Shown here piece by piece: positions 1-8,171 of a stretch of DNA of 64,000 nucleotides. How positions within the stretch are numbered: the first letter of the stretch is position 1; every line of letters begins with the position of its first letter. This DNA is from Nonomuraea rhodomycinica (GTDB lineage Bacteria > Actinomycetota > Actinomycetes > Streptosporangiales > Streptosporangiaceae): assembly GCF_013363995.1 (NCBI RefSeq), contig NZ_JABWGO010000003.1, positions 496,001 to 560,000 on the forward strand. The letters run 5' to 3'. The position numbers were made by a program, and so were the translations under genes. Below the pieces are notes generated by a model, which saw only the letters and a list, made by a program, of their open reading frames with translations, was not told the origin of the DNA and ran no database searches.

Positions 1-1
1 G

Positions 2-2506
2 GCCGAATGCCACCCCGTGGGCTTCCAGTGGGTGATGGAGGCCAAGGCGCGAGGAGCCAGGATCTTCCACGTCGACCCGCGTTTCACCCGCACCAGCGCC
101 CTGGCCGACCGGTACCTGCCGATCCGCGCGGGCAGCGACATCGTGCTGCTCGGCGCGCTGATCAACCACGTGCTGCAGAACGGGCTGGACTTCCGCGAGT
201 ACGTGCTGGCCTACACCAACGCCGCCACCATTGTCTCGGCGGACTTCCGTGACACCGAGGACCTCGACGGGCTGTTCTCCGGCTGGGACCCGGAGACCGC
301 CACCTACGACCCGCGGAGCTGGGCGTACGCCGGCACCGACGAACAGCCGCAGGGCGAGCACGTGGAGGGCGGCCGGCGGCACGCCGAGGCGGCCGGCCCC
401 GAGAGCTACGGCGCCGGCGGCGCCGGCGCGCACCCCAGCCCGCGGACGGACCCGACGCTGGACCACCCGCGCTGCGTCTACCAGATCCTCAAGCGGCACT
501 TCGCCCGCTACACCCCGGAGCTGGTCGAACGGCTCTGCGGCATCCCGAGCGCCGCCTTCGCCGAGCTGGCCGAGGCCGTCACGGCCAACTCCGGCCGGGA
601 GCGCACCACCGCGTGGGTCTACTCCGTCGGCTGGACCCAGCACACCGTGGGCGCCCAGTACATCCGCACCGCCTCGATCCTGCAGCTGCTCCTCGGCAAC
701 ATGGGCCGGCCCGGCGGCGGCATCATGGCGCTGCGCGGCCACGCCAGCATCCAGGGCTCCACCGACATCCCGACGCTGTTCAACATCCTGCCCGGCTACC
801 TCGCCATGCCGCACGCCCACCGCCACGACGACCTGAACCACTACCTGGAGCTGGAGGGCGGCGAGACCGGGTTCTGGGGCAACCGCCGCTCCTACCTGGT
901 GAGCCTGCTCAAGGCGTGGTGGGGCGAGGCGGCCACCGAGGACAACGACTACTGCTTCGGCCACCTGCCGCGCATGACCGGCGACCACGGCCACTACACC
1001 ACGGTCATGGGCCAGATCGACGGCACGGTCAAGGGCTACTTCGTGATCGGGGAGAACCCCGCCGTCGGCTCCTCCGGCGGCCGGGCGCAGCGCCTCGGCC
1101 TGGCCAACCTCGACTGGCTCGTGGTCCGCGACCTGACGCTGGTGGAGACCGCCACGTTCTGGCGCGACGGCCCCGAACTGGAGACCGGCGAGATGCGCAC
1201 CGAGGACATCGGCACCGAGGTGTTCTTCCTGCCCGCCGCGAGCCACGTCGAGAAGGAGGGCACCTTCACCAACACCCAGCGCCTGCTCCAGTGGCGGGAG
1301 AAGGCGCTCGACCCGCCCGGCGACTGCCGCAGCGACCTGTGGTTCTACTACCACCTCGGCAAGCTGGTGCGGCGGCGGCTGTCCGACGACGAGATCGACC
1401 GGCCGGTGCGCGAGCTGACCTGGGACTACCCCGAGCACGGCGCGCACCGGGAGCCGTCCGCCGAGGCCGTGCTGCGCGAGATCAACGGCGTCGGCCCCGA
1501 CGGGCGCGCCCTGTCGTCGTCCACCCAGCTCCGCGCCGACGGGTCCACCGCCTGCGGCTGCTGGATCTACTGCGGCGTCTACGCCGACGAGGTCAACCAG
1601 GCCGCGCGCCGCCGCCCCCGCGGCGAGCAGGACTTCGTGGCGCCCGAGTGGGGCTGGGCGTGGCCGGCCAACCGGCGCATCCTCTACAACCGCGCCTCCG
1701 CCGACCCCGAGGGCCGCCCGTGGAGCGAGCGCAAGGCGTACGTGTGGTGGGACGCGGAGCGCGGCGAGTGGACCGGCCACGACGTGCCCGACTGCGAGAT
1801 CGGCAAGCCGCCGGACTACCTGCCGCCCGAGGGCGCCCGCGCCCAGGACGCGCTCGCCGGCACCGACCCGTTCATCATGCAGTCCGACGGCAAGGGCTGG
1901 CTGTACGCGCCGTCCGGGATGGCCGACGGGCCGATGCCCGCCCACTACGAGCCGCACGAGTCGCCGGTCGCCAACATCCTGTACGGCCAGCGGGCCAACC
2001 CCGCCCGCCGCACCTTCGACCGGCCCGAGAGCCCGTACAACCGGCCGGGGCCGCTCTTCCCGCACGTGCTGACCACGTACCGGCTGACCGAGCACCACAC
2101 GGCGGGCGGGATGAGCCGGCCGCTGGCCTACCTCGCCGAGCTGCAGCCGGAGCTGTTCTGCGAGATGGACCCGCGCCTCGCCGCCCGGCTCGGGCTGGGC
2201 AACGGCGACTGGGCCACGATCGTCACCAGCCGCACCGTCCTGGAGGCCAGGGTGCTGGTCACCGGGCGCATGCGGCCGCTGCGCGTCGAGGGCAGGGTGA
2301 TCCACCAGATCGGGCTGCCGTACCACTGGGGGTGGGGCGGCGGCGGCCTGGTCACCGGCGACGTCGTCAACGACCTGATGCCGCTGGTCCTCGACCCGAA
2401 CGTCTACATCCAGGAGGGCAAGGCGATGACCTGCGACGTGCGGCCGGGCCGGCGGCCGAGGGGCCGGGCGATGCTCGACCTGCTGGAGACGTACCGCCAT
2501 GGCTGA
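2..2506 (+). CDS. fdnG: Formate dehydrogenase catalytic alpha subunit, FDH-N type (5' partial)
   Basis: The frame is open from the first bases of the window and runs 834 codons, so this is the C-terminal four-fifths of a roughly 1,000-residue molybdopterin oxidoreductase. It aligns by eye along its whole length with the E. coli formate dehydrogenase-N alpha subunit: HPVGFQW, VDPRFTRT, GWTQHTVGAQ.IRT, LLLGNMGRPGGG, LRGHASIQG, WAWPANRR.LYNRASAD, and the C-terminal TYRLTEHHT and PYHWGWGG blocks of the molydopterin-dinucleotide binding domain. It would oxidise formate to CO2 and pass electrons to the overlapping Fe-S subunit. The Sec or Cys active-site position, the [4Fe-4S] cysteines and any Tat signal lie upstream of the window. 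The adjacent sel genes make a selenocysteine enzyme likely, but this is not visible here. Confidence 0.95.
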   Translation, partial: AECHPVGFQWVMEAKARGARIFHVDPRFTRTSALADRYLPIRAGSDIVLLGALINHVLQNGLDFREYVLAYTNAATIVSADFRDTEDLDGLFSGWDPETATYDPRSWAYAGTDEQPQGEHVEGGRRHAEAAGPESYGAGGAGAHPSPRTDPTLDHPRCVYQILKRHFARYTPELVERLCGIPSAAFAELAEAVTANSGRERTTAWVYSVGWTQHTVGAQYIRTASILQLLLGNMGRPGGGIMALRGHASIQGSTDIPTLFNILPGYLAMPHAHRHDDLNHYLELEGGETGFWGNRRSYLVSLLKAWWGEAATEDNDYCFGHLPRMTGDHGHYTTVMGQIDGTVKGYFVIGENPAVGSSGGRAQRLGLANLDWLVVRDLTLVETATFWRDGPELETGEMRTEDIGTEVFFLPAASHVEKEGTFTNTQRLLQWREKALDPPGDCRSDLWFYYHLGKLVRRRLSDDEIDRPVRELTWDYPEHGAHREPSAEAVLREINGVGPDGRALSSSTQLRADGSTACGCWIYCGVYADEVNQAARRRPRGEQDFVAPEWGWAWPANRRILYNRASADPEGRPWSERKAYVWWDAERGEWTGHDVPDCEIGKPPDYLPPEGARAQDALAGTDPFIMQSDGKGWLYAPSGMADGPMPAHYEPHESPVANILYGQRANPARRTFDRPESPYNRPGPLFPHVLTTYRLTEHHTAGGMSRPLAYLAELQPELFCEMDPRLAARLGLGNGDWATIVTSRTVLEARVLVTGRMRPLRVEGRVIHQIGLPYHWGWGGGGLVTGDVVNDLMPLVLDPNVYIQEGKAMTCDVRPGRRPRGRAMLDLLETYRHG

Positions 2507-3323
2507 GCGGATGGGGTTCTTCACCGACACCAGCGTCTGCATCGGGTGCAAGGCGTGCGAGGTGGCCTGCAAGGAGTGGAACCAGCTCCCCGACGACGGG
2601 TTCGTCTTCGAGGCCACCTCCTACGACAACACCGGCATGCTGGGGGCGAGCACGTGGCGGCACGTCGCCTTCATCGAGCAGTCGCGGCCGGTGCGGGTCG
2701 AGGGCGACGAGGGCTCCGTGGACCGGTGGCTGATGTCCTCGGACGTGTGCAAGCACTGCACCCACGCGGCCTGCCTGGACGTGTGCCCGACCGGGGCGCT
2801 GTTCCGCACGGAGTTCGACACGGTCGTCGTGCAGTCCGACATCTGCAACGGGTGCGGCTACTGCGTGCCCGCCTGCCCGTACGGCGTGATCGACCGGCGG
2901 GAAGGCGACGGGCGCGCCTGGAAGTGCACCATGTGCTACGACCGGCAGCTCGGCGGGCTCGAACCGGCCTGCGCCAAGGCGTGCCCGACCGACTCGATCC
3001 AGTTCGGCCCGCTCGACGAGCTGCGCGAACGCGCCGAGGAGCGGGTGGCGCGGCTGCGCGCCGACGGCCACGAGGAGGCGCGCCTGTACGGGGAGAGCCC
3101 GTCCGACGGGGTGGGCGGGGCGGGCGCGTTCTTCCTGCTGCTGGACGAGCCCGAGGTGTACGGCCTGCCGCCGGACCCGGTGGTGACCACCCGCGACCTG
3201 CCGGCGATGTGGCGCTGGGCGGGGGCGGCGGCCCTGTCGATGGCCGGCGCGGTGGCGCTGGCGTTCCTGCGGGGCGGGGCTCTGCCGAACCATCAGGCTT
3301 CGGTGAGAGGCGGGACGAGGTGA
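2499..3323 (+). CDS. fdnH: Formate dehydrogenase iron-sulfur (beta) subunit
   Basis: A 274-residue ferredoxin-like electron-transfer subunit. Four cysteine groups are visible: C14-C17-C20-C24, C84-C87-C92-C96, C116-C119-C122-C126 and one starting at C143-C146, as expected for four [4Fe-4S] clusters in the FdnH/HybA/DmsB family. A single hydrophobic helix near residues 233-255 ends the protein, matching the membrane anchor of FdnH. The ATG overlaps the end of the alpha-subunit gene by 8 bp, so the two are translationally coupled. It should carry electrons from the molybdenum subunit to the NrfD-like membrane protein encoded next. There is no sign of truncation. Confidence 0.94.
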   Translation: MAERMGFFTDTSVCIGCKACEVACKEWNQLPDDGFVFEATSYDNTGMLGASTWRHVAFIEQSRPVRVEGDEGSVDRWLMSSDVCKHCTHAACLDVCPTGALFRTEFDTVVVQSDICNGCGYCVPACPYGVIDRREGDGRAWKCTMCYDRQLGGLEPACAKACPTDSIQFGPLDELRERAEERVARLRADGHEEARLYGESPSDGVGGAGAFFLLLDEPEVYGLPPDPVVTTRDLPAMWRWAGAAALSMAGAVALAFLRGGALPNHQASVRGGTR

Positions 3324-4267
3324 GGACCGAGGGGGCGGCCGTCCCGGAGGCCGAGGCCGGATTCCGCTCCTACTACGGCAAGCCGGTCATCAAACCACCA
3401 GTCTGGCACGAACCCCACATGCCGACATACCTATATCTGGGCGGGATGTCCGGCGTGTCGTCCTCGATGGCCGTCATGGCCCGCCTCACGGGCAACCACC
3501 GGCTCGCCCGCACCGCCCGCCTGGCCGCCGCCGCGGGCGCGGCCGTCGGCGCCGCGCTGCTCGCCGCCGAACTGGGCCGGCCCGAACGGTTCCTCAACAT
3601 GCTGCGCGTCTTCAAGCCCACCTCGCCGATGAGCGTGGGCTCCTGGATCCTCGCCGCCCAGAGCGGCCTGTCGGCCGCCGCCGCGTCCGCCGACCTGACC
3701 GGGGGGCTCCTGCCCGCGGCCGGTGGCGCGCCGCTCCTGGCCGCCGCCGGGGACGCGGCGCTGCTGGCCACCGGCCTGACCGGCCCGCTGACCGCCACCT
3801 ACACCGCCGTCCTGGTCGCCGACACGGCCGTGCCCGCCTGGCACGAGGCGTACCGGGAGCTGCCGTTCCTGTTCGCGGGCAGCGCGATGGCCGCCGCCGG
3901 CGCGGTCGCCATGCTCGCCACGCCGCGGGCCCAGGCGGCTCCGGCCAGGGCCGTGGCCGCGCTGGGCGCCGCCGTGGAGACGGCGGCGGGCACGGTCATG
4001 GAACGGCGGCTCGGCATGGTGGGCCGCCCGTACCGGGAGGGGCGGGCGGGCCGCCTCATGGGAACCGCCCGGATGCTGACGGCCGGAGGCGGGCTGCTCG
4101 CGGCGGTCGCCGGGCGCAGCCGCGTGCTGACCGCGCTGTCGGGCCTGGCGCTCACGGCGGGCTCCCTGTGCACGCGCTTCGGCGTCCTGGAGGCGGGCCG
4201 CGCCTCGGCCGCCGACCCGGCGTACACGATCGTCCCCCAACGCGAACGCCTGTCCGCCGCCTCCTAG
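3320..4267 (+). CDS. nrfD: NrfD/PsrC-like membrane anchor subunit of formate dehydrogenase
   Basis: A 315-residue polytopic protein. The GTG at 3320 overlaps the stop of the Fe-S subunit by 4 bp (GTGA), which fixes the start. The N-terminus has the SYYGKPVIKPPVW motif common in actinobacterial NrfD proteins paired with formate dehydrogenase, then about eight hydrophobic segments. It most likely binds menaquinone and hands electrons from the Fe-S subunit to the quinone pool. It replaces the di-heme cytochrome b anchor (FdnI) found with the E. coli enzyme; no heme-ligand pattern like that of FdnI was seen. Third gene of the operon; no further subunit follows. Confidence 0.88.
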   Translation: MRTEGAAVPEAEAGFRSYYGKPVIKPPVWHEPHMPTYLYLGGMSGVSSSMAVMARLTGNHRLARTARLAAAAGAAVGAALLAAELGRPERFLNMLRVFKPTSPMSVGSWILAAQSGLSAAAASADLTGGLLPAAGGAPLLAAAGDAALLATGLTGPLTATYTAVLVADTAVPAWHEAYRELPFLFAGSAMAAAGAVAMLATPRAQAAPARAVAALGAAVETAAGTVMERRLGMVGRPYREGRAGRLMGTARMLTAGGGLLAAVAGRSRVLTALSGLALTAGSLCTRFGVLEAGRASAADPAYTIVPQRERLSAAS

Positions 4268-4528
4268 CGGGGCCTCACCGGCACGGGCCTCACGAGAGCG
4301 CGCTTCGCACGGCGGCTCGGGCTCCACAGGCATGGTCCTCACGAGGGCGCGCTTCGCGCGAGGCGGCTCGGGCCGCGGCAGATCCACGGCGGCGCCCTGC
4401 ACGCCTTCCACCACCCGCCGGTCGACGGCCCCGTGGTGCCCGGCGTCGGACACCATCCACGGCACGCGCAGCGAGCCTGGCGCGACATCCTCGACGTGCT
4501 CGCCGAGTGCCCGCCCGTGACGGAGTGA
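4268..4528 (+). pseudogene. Degraded open frame, possible hydrolase C-terminal remnant
   Basis: In the 324 bases between the NrfD stop and the next gene, frame 2 stays open until a TGA at 4526-4528 but has no credible start. The second half (from 4388) reads like protein: GGALHAFHHPPVDG, then GVGHHPRHAQRAWRDILDVL. The HAF followed by an AW..IL..L helix resembles the end of dienelactone-hydrolase-type alpha/beta hydrolases. The first half consists of two imperfect copies of a GC-rich block (4288-4321 and 4337-4372) and is not protein-like. I read this as a gene remnant whose front was lost. The family assignment is weak. Confidence 0.3.
4288..4372. repeat. Imperfect direct repeat, two copies, period about 49 bp
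   Basis: Two copies of a block starting CCTCACGAG and ending GGCGGCTCGGG lie at 4288-4321 and 4337-4372, just after the NrfD stop codon. They differ by a few substitutions and a 2-bp insertion. Confidence 0.7.
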
Positions 4529-4591
4529 GCCGGCCCTTCCACGTCTCCGCGGCGGGCGATGCCGGGCTGGGCGCAGCCGTGCTCCTGCTGG

Positions 4592-5512
4592 TCACTCGAC
4601 CGCGGCGAGCTTGGCGAGCTCCACGGCCGAGACGGGACGGAAGGTGGACAGCGCCGCCACCAGGTCGGCCTCGGAGACGCCCGAACCGTTGAGCATGACC
4701 AGCGCGTCGCCCGACCTGGCGAAGAGAGTGACCCAGCCGGAACCGGCGCCGGTCCGAACCCATCGGTCTCCCGGGAGCGCCTTGCATCGCAGCGCGACTC
4801 CGAAGTCCTCGGTGAGCGCCAGGCAGGAGTCCCGCGGGGTTCCGGCCGCGGCGGGCCAGACCGAGACCTGGATCTCGGAAAATCCCCGCTCCGGCGTGGC
4901 CTTCCGCCAGTACTCCAGCCAGGTGGACGGCTCCGGCTCCCGCTCCCCGGCGGCGTTGAGATGCACGTGGACCAGCTCGTAACCCTGGATGGCCGGAGCG
5001 ATCAGCGGCACGCCGGACCTCTCGAAACTGCGGACCTCCAACCAGGCCGTGATCTGCGGCTCGCGCTGCGCCGCGCCCCAGGATCCGAGGGGCACGACCA
5101 CGGCCAGGGCCACCGCCCACCAGCGCAGGGGTGACATGAACGACCACGCCAACAGGGCGAAGCCGACCACACCACCGACGACGTAGACAGGGACGACAAG
5201 GGCCGGAAGAGAGCCGATCAGCTCCCCCTCCGGCACCGGCACCAGCACGGCGAGGGCGCCGACGAGCAACCAGGTCGCAGAGCCCCCGACAGGACCGGCC
5301 ACGCCCCAGCGCGGCAGGCCGGCCAGCCGCGCTCCCACCGTGCCCAGGACGGTCGCGAGGAGGAACGCCACGAGGTGCGTGGCCGGCCGGAGCCCGGTCT
5401 CGTCGAGGTCTTGCCCTTGCGTGTTCGCGAAGATGATCCCCGCAGGGATGCTCGTCACCAACCCGACGAGGGCTGCACGCCCCAGGACAGCCTTGGCTGA
5501 TAAGTGATGCAT
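4592..5512 (-). CDS. Uncharacterised membrane protein with C-terminal soluble domain
   Basis: A 306-residue protein read from an ATG at 5512. The first half (about residues 8-155) contains four to five hydrophobic segments. The second half is a soluble domain, probably extracytoplasmic, that includes a CLAL..DFGVALRC stretch with two cysteines that could pair. I do not recognise a family. It stands alone: the AraC gene downstream ends 83 bp away and is transcribed in the same direction, so the two could be cotranscribed. Codon use is like that of its neighbours. Assigned as real because of length, TM pattern and high third-position GC; function unknown. Confidence 0.72.
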   Translation of the reverse strand: MHHLSAKAVLGRAALVGLVTSIPAGIIFANTQGQDLDETGLRPATHLVAFLLATVLGTVGARLAGLPRWGVAGPVGGSATWLLVGALAVLVPVPEGELIGSLPALVVPVYVVGGVVGFALLAWSFMSPLRWWAVALAVVVPLGSWGAAQREPQITAWLEVRSFERSGVPLIAPAIQGYELVHVHLNAAGEREPEPSTWLEYWRKATPERGFSEIQVSVWPAAAGTPRDSCLALTEDFGVALRCKALPGDRWVRTGAGSGWVTLFARSGDALVMLNGSGVSEADLVAALSTFRPVSAVELAKLAAVE

Positions 5513-5595
5513 GCGCCTATTGTCGATGCCGGCCCATGCCAGAACGCGTCGGCGACGTCGTGGGGGACATCGGGCTTCCGGCCCGTGCGCGTCCG

Positions 5596-6528
5596 TCAGG
5601 CGGCGCCGGCCTGGCGGCGGTAGCCGCCGGGGGCGATGCCGTACTCCCGCTTGAACGCCCGGGCCAGGGCGAACTCGGTGCTGTAGCCCGTCCGGGCGGC
5701 CACGGTGAACAGCGGGACGTCGGAGTCGCGCAGCAGCTTGGCGGCCAGCGTCATCCGCCACCGGGTCAGGTAGGCCATGGGTGGTTCGCCGACCAGGGTG
5801 GTGAACCTCCGGGCGAAGGCGGCGCGGGAGAGCCCGGACCGTACGGCCAGCGACTCCACCGTCCACGGAGCCGAGGGGGTGTCGTGGATGGCCGCGAGCG
5901 CCGGGGCGACCGCCGGGTCGCGGAGCGCGGTGGACCAGCCTTCGGCTTCGGCGGGCTGGTCCTCCAGCCAGGCGCGCAGGATGTACAGCAGCAGCGAGTC
6001 GATCAGCGCCGGCACGATGCCTTCCGAGCCGATGCGCGGATTGTCCAGCTCCGCGCCGAGCAGCTGGACCGCGGCGCTCAGCTCGGCATGGCGGCCGTCG
6101 CGGGTGGACAGGTGGACCACCTCGGGCAGCTGCCGGACCACGGGATGCGGCCGGGCCATGTCGAGAGGGTAGTTGCCGCACAGCAGGGTCGTGCGCGTCC
6201 CGCCGCCGTCGCCGAGCACGACCGAGCCGATCGGCGGAGCCTTGGTGAAGCGCTCCGGTCCCGGCACCTCGCCGGGAGTGCTGGGGTGGTCGGCCAGGAC
6301 GTGGCGGGAGCCGCTGCGCAGGAACACCACGTCGCCGACGTTCAGCGGGACCGGCTCCAGCTGCGGGCTGTCCACGGGGACGAGCCAGCACGAACCGTGC
6401 AGCACCACGTGGAAGCCGGCGCCCGCGGCGGGCGGCAGCCGCAGCCCCCACGGCGCGTGACCGTCGGTGCGCACGGAGGTGGGACGCCCGGTGCGCATCG
6501 ACTCCAGCGCTTCGGCGAGGATGTCCAT
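5596..6528 (-). CDS. AraC-family transcriptional regulator, cupin sensor type
   Basis: A 310-residue regulator. Residues about 1-190 form an AraC-type cupin sensor (GFHVVLHGSCWL, NVGDVVFLRSGSRHVL), and the last 100 residues hold the double HTH, with WTVESLAVRSGLSRAAFARRF for the first helix-turn-helix and FTVAARTGYSTEFALARAFKR for the second. This layout matches the one-component AraC proteins that sit next to NAD(P)-dependent oxidoreductases in actinobacteria. It starts 8 bp after the stop of the quinone-reductase-like gene on the same strand, so both are probably on one transcript. The inducer is unknown. Confidence 0.88.
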   Translation of the reverse strand: MDILAEALESMRTGRPTSVRTDGHAPWGLRLPPAAGAGFHVVLHGSCWLVPVDSPQLEPVPLNVGDVVFLRSGSRHVLADHPSTPGEVPGPERFTKAPPIGSVVLGDGGGTRTTLLCGNYPLDMARPHPVVRQLPEVVHLSTRDGRHAELSAAVQLLGAELDNPRIGSEGIVPALIDSLLLYILRAWLEDQPAEAEGWSTALRDPAVAPALAAIHDTPSAPWTVESLAVRSGLSRAAFARRFTTLVGEPPMAYLTRWRMTLAAKLLRDSDVPLFTVAARTGYSTEFALARAFKREYGIAPGGYRRQAGAA

Positions 6529-6536
6529 GTCCTGCT

Positions 6537-7460
6537 TTATACCGTCAAGACGAGCTTCCCCCGGACCTGGCCCGCCTCCAGCATCTCGTGCGCCTTCGCG
6601 GCCTCCTCCAGCGGGAAGGTCTCCTGGACGTGCGGGCGGATGGCCCCGGCGTCGACCAGCGTGGCGATGGCCTCCAGCGCCGCGTAGTCGGGCTCGACCG
6701 ACACCCCCGCGAAGCGCCGCCCCGCGGCCTCCACCCGCGCGGCGAGCTTCGCGTTGGCGTGCTCCATGATGCTGACCAGCACCCCGCCGGGCCTGAGCAC
6801 GGACAGGGAGCTCTCCCCGAGGGCGTTGGAGTCGAGGACGACGTCCACGCCGTGGACCGCCTCGGTGAAGTCGACCGCCTGGTAGTCGATCACCTCGTCG
6901 GCGCCGAGGGAGCTGACGAACTCGTGCTTGCCCGCGCTGGCCAGCGCGATCACGTACGCGCCCCGCGCCTTGGCGATCTGCACCGCCAGATGCCCGACCC
7001 CGCCCGCGGCCCGGTGGATCAGCACCCGGTCACCCGCCTTGACGTCCGCCGCGTCCACCAGCCCCTGCCACGCGGTGAGCCCGGCCAGGGGGAGGGCCGC
7101 GGCCTGCACGTGGTCGAGGGTGACGGGCTTGCGGGCCACCTGGCGGGAGGGGGTGGCCACGTACTCGGCGTAGCCGGTCGCGGCGCGGGGGAAGAACGGC
7201 ATGCCGTACACCTCGTCGCCCACCTTGTACCGGGCACCGGGAGCGGCCTCCTCCACCACCCCGGAGATGTCCCAGCCGACGCCGAACGGCGGCTGACCGA
7301 GCAGCGGGTAGGCGCCGGACCGCACGGCGGCGTCGACCGGGTTCAACCCGCTCGCCCACACCCGGACCAGGACCTCGCCGCTCAGCGGCTCGGGGCGCTC
7401 GGTCTCGACGACGCGCAGGACCTCGGGGCCGCCGAAAGAACTCTGCATGACAGCACGCAT
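6537..7460 (-). CDS. NADP-dependent quinone reductase-like oxidoreductase (zinc-less MDR family)
   Basis: A 307-residue medium-chain dehydrogenase/reductase. The N-terminal GroES-like fold starts MRAVMQSSFGGPEVLRVVE and the Rossmann domain has HRAAGGVGHLAVQIAKARGA. The structural and catalytic zinc cysteines of alcohol dehydrogenases are absent, as in the zeta-crystallin/quinone oxidoreductase group. It should reduce quinones or enones with NADPH and may serve electrophile stress. First gene of a two-gene unit with the AraC regulator, its likely controller. The 223 bp between its ATG and the Clp N-domain gene holds the divergent promoters; no clear boxes were found there. Confidence 0.88.
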   Translation of the reverse strand: MRAVMQSSFGGPEVLRVVETERPEPLSGEVLVRVWASGLNPVDAAVRSGAYPLLGQPPFGVGWDISGVVEEAAPGARYKVGDEVYGMPFFPRAATGYAEYVATPSRQVARKPVTLDHVQAAALPLAGLTAWQGLVDAADVKAGDRVLIHRAAGGVGHLAVQIAKARGAYVIALASAGKHEFVSSLGADEVIDYQAVDFTEAVHGVDVVLDSNALGESSLSVLRPGGVLVSIMEHANAKLAARVEAAGRRFAGVSVEPDYAALEAIATLVDAGAIRPHVQETFPLEEAAKAHEMLEAGQVRGKLVLTV

Positions 7461-7683
7461 GGGGACACTCCTCAGTGGTTCGATCTCCTGCGGCCAACCC
7501 TAGGAACGGCGGGCGGCGCGAAGAATGGCCGGCAGTCTTCGCCGCATACCCCGTCGTCTCTCCCTTGCGGGCGGAGCGTCGTCAGCCGGCCTGGGCCGGG
7601 AACACCTCGTCGACGGCAGCGGCGCGGGTGTGTCCCACTAGCATGTCCCGGACCCCAGTGACGTTGTGGCGAGGAGCGGCGGC

Positions 7684-8130
7684 ATGTTCGAGAAGTTCAC
7701 CGACCGGGCGCGGAACGTGGTCGTCCTGTCCCAGGAAGAGGCCAGGATGCTCAACCACGACCACCTCGGCACCGAGCACATCCTGCTCGGTCTGATCCGC
7801 GAAGGCGGGGGCGTGGGCGCTGCGGTCCTCGTGGGTACGGGCCTGACCCTCGATGAGGCGCGCCGGCAGGTCGAGGAGAGCCAGGGCCGAGGCCGGTCCG
7901 CCACGCCGGAGCGCCTGGCCTTCACCCCGCCGGCCATCCAGGTCCTCCAGGGGGCGAACCAGGAGTCCTTGCAGCGCGGCCTTGACTACGTCGGCACGGA
8001 GCACATCCTGCTCGCGCTCGTCCGCGACAGCGAGAGCGTGGCGGCCAGGCTGCTCGTCAAGCACGGAGCCGACCTCGACCAGGTCGCGCGGAGCACGGAC
8101 GAGCTCGTCCGGCAGTACACGTCCCGGTAG
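7684..8130 (+). CDS. Stand-alone Clp N-terminal repeat domain protein
   Basis: A 148-residue protein made only of the Clp-N domain that begins ClpC: MFEKFTDRARNVVVLSQEEA, then two copies of the (L.HDHLGTEHILLGLI / LDYVGTEHILLALVRD) repeat, separated by about 65 residues. ClpC would continue into two AAA+ modules; here the frame stops after the second repeat, so it cannot unfold proteins by itself. Such orphan N-domains in actinobacteria may bind adaptors or phosphoarginine-marked substrates (inference). GAGGAGC precedes the ATG at 7684. It converges with selD, 41 bp apart. Confidence 0.85.
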   Translation: MFEKFTDRARNVVVLSQEEARMLNHDHLGTEHILLGLIREGGGVGAAVLVGTGLTLDEARRQVEESQGRGRSATPERLAFTPPAIQVLQGANQESLQRGLDYVGTEHILLALVRDSESVAARLLVKHGADLDQVARSTDELVRQYTSR

Positions 8131-8171
8131 GGCACCGGAACGTCCACCCCGCTTTCGCGGACGCCTCAGCG

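Noticed and set aside
613..2733. A 706-codon plus-strand frame inside the formate dehydrogenase operon
   Set aside because: Arg/Pro/Ala-rich shadow frame of the alpha and beta subunits, which match known enzymes residue by residue.
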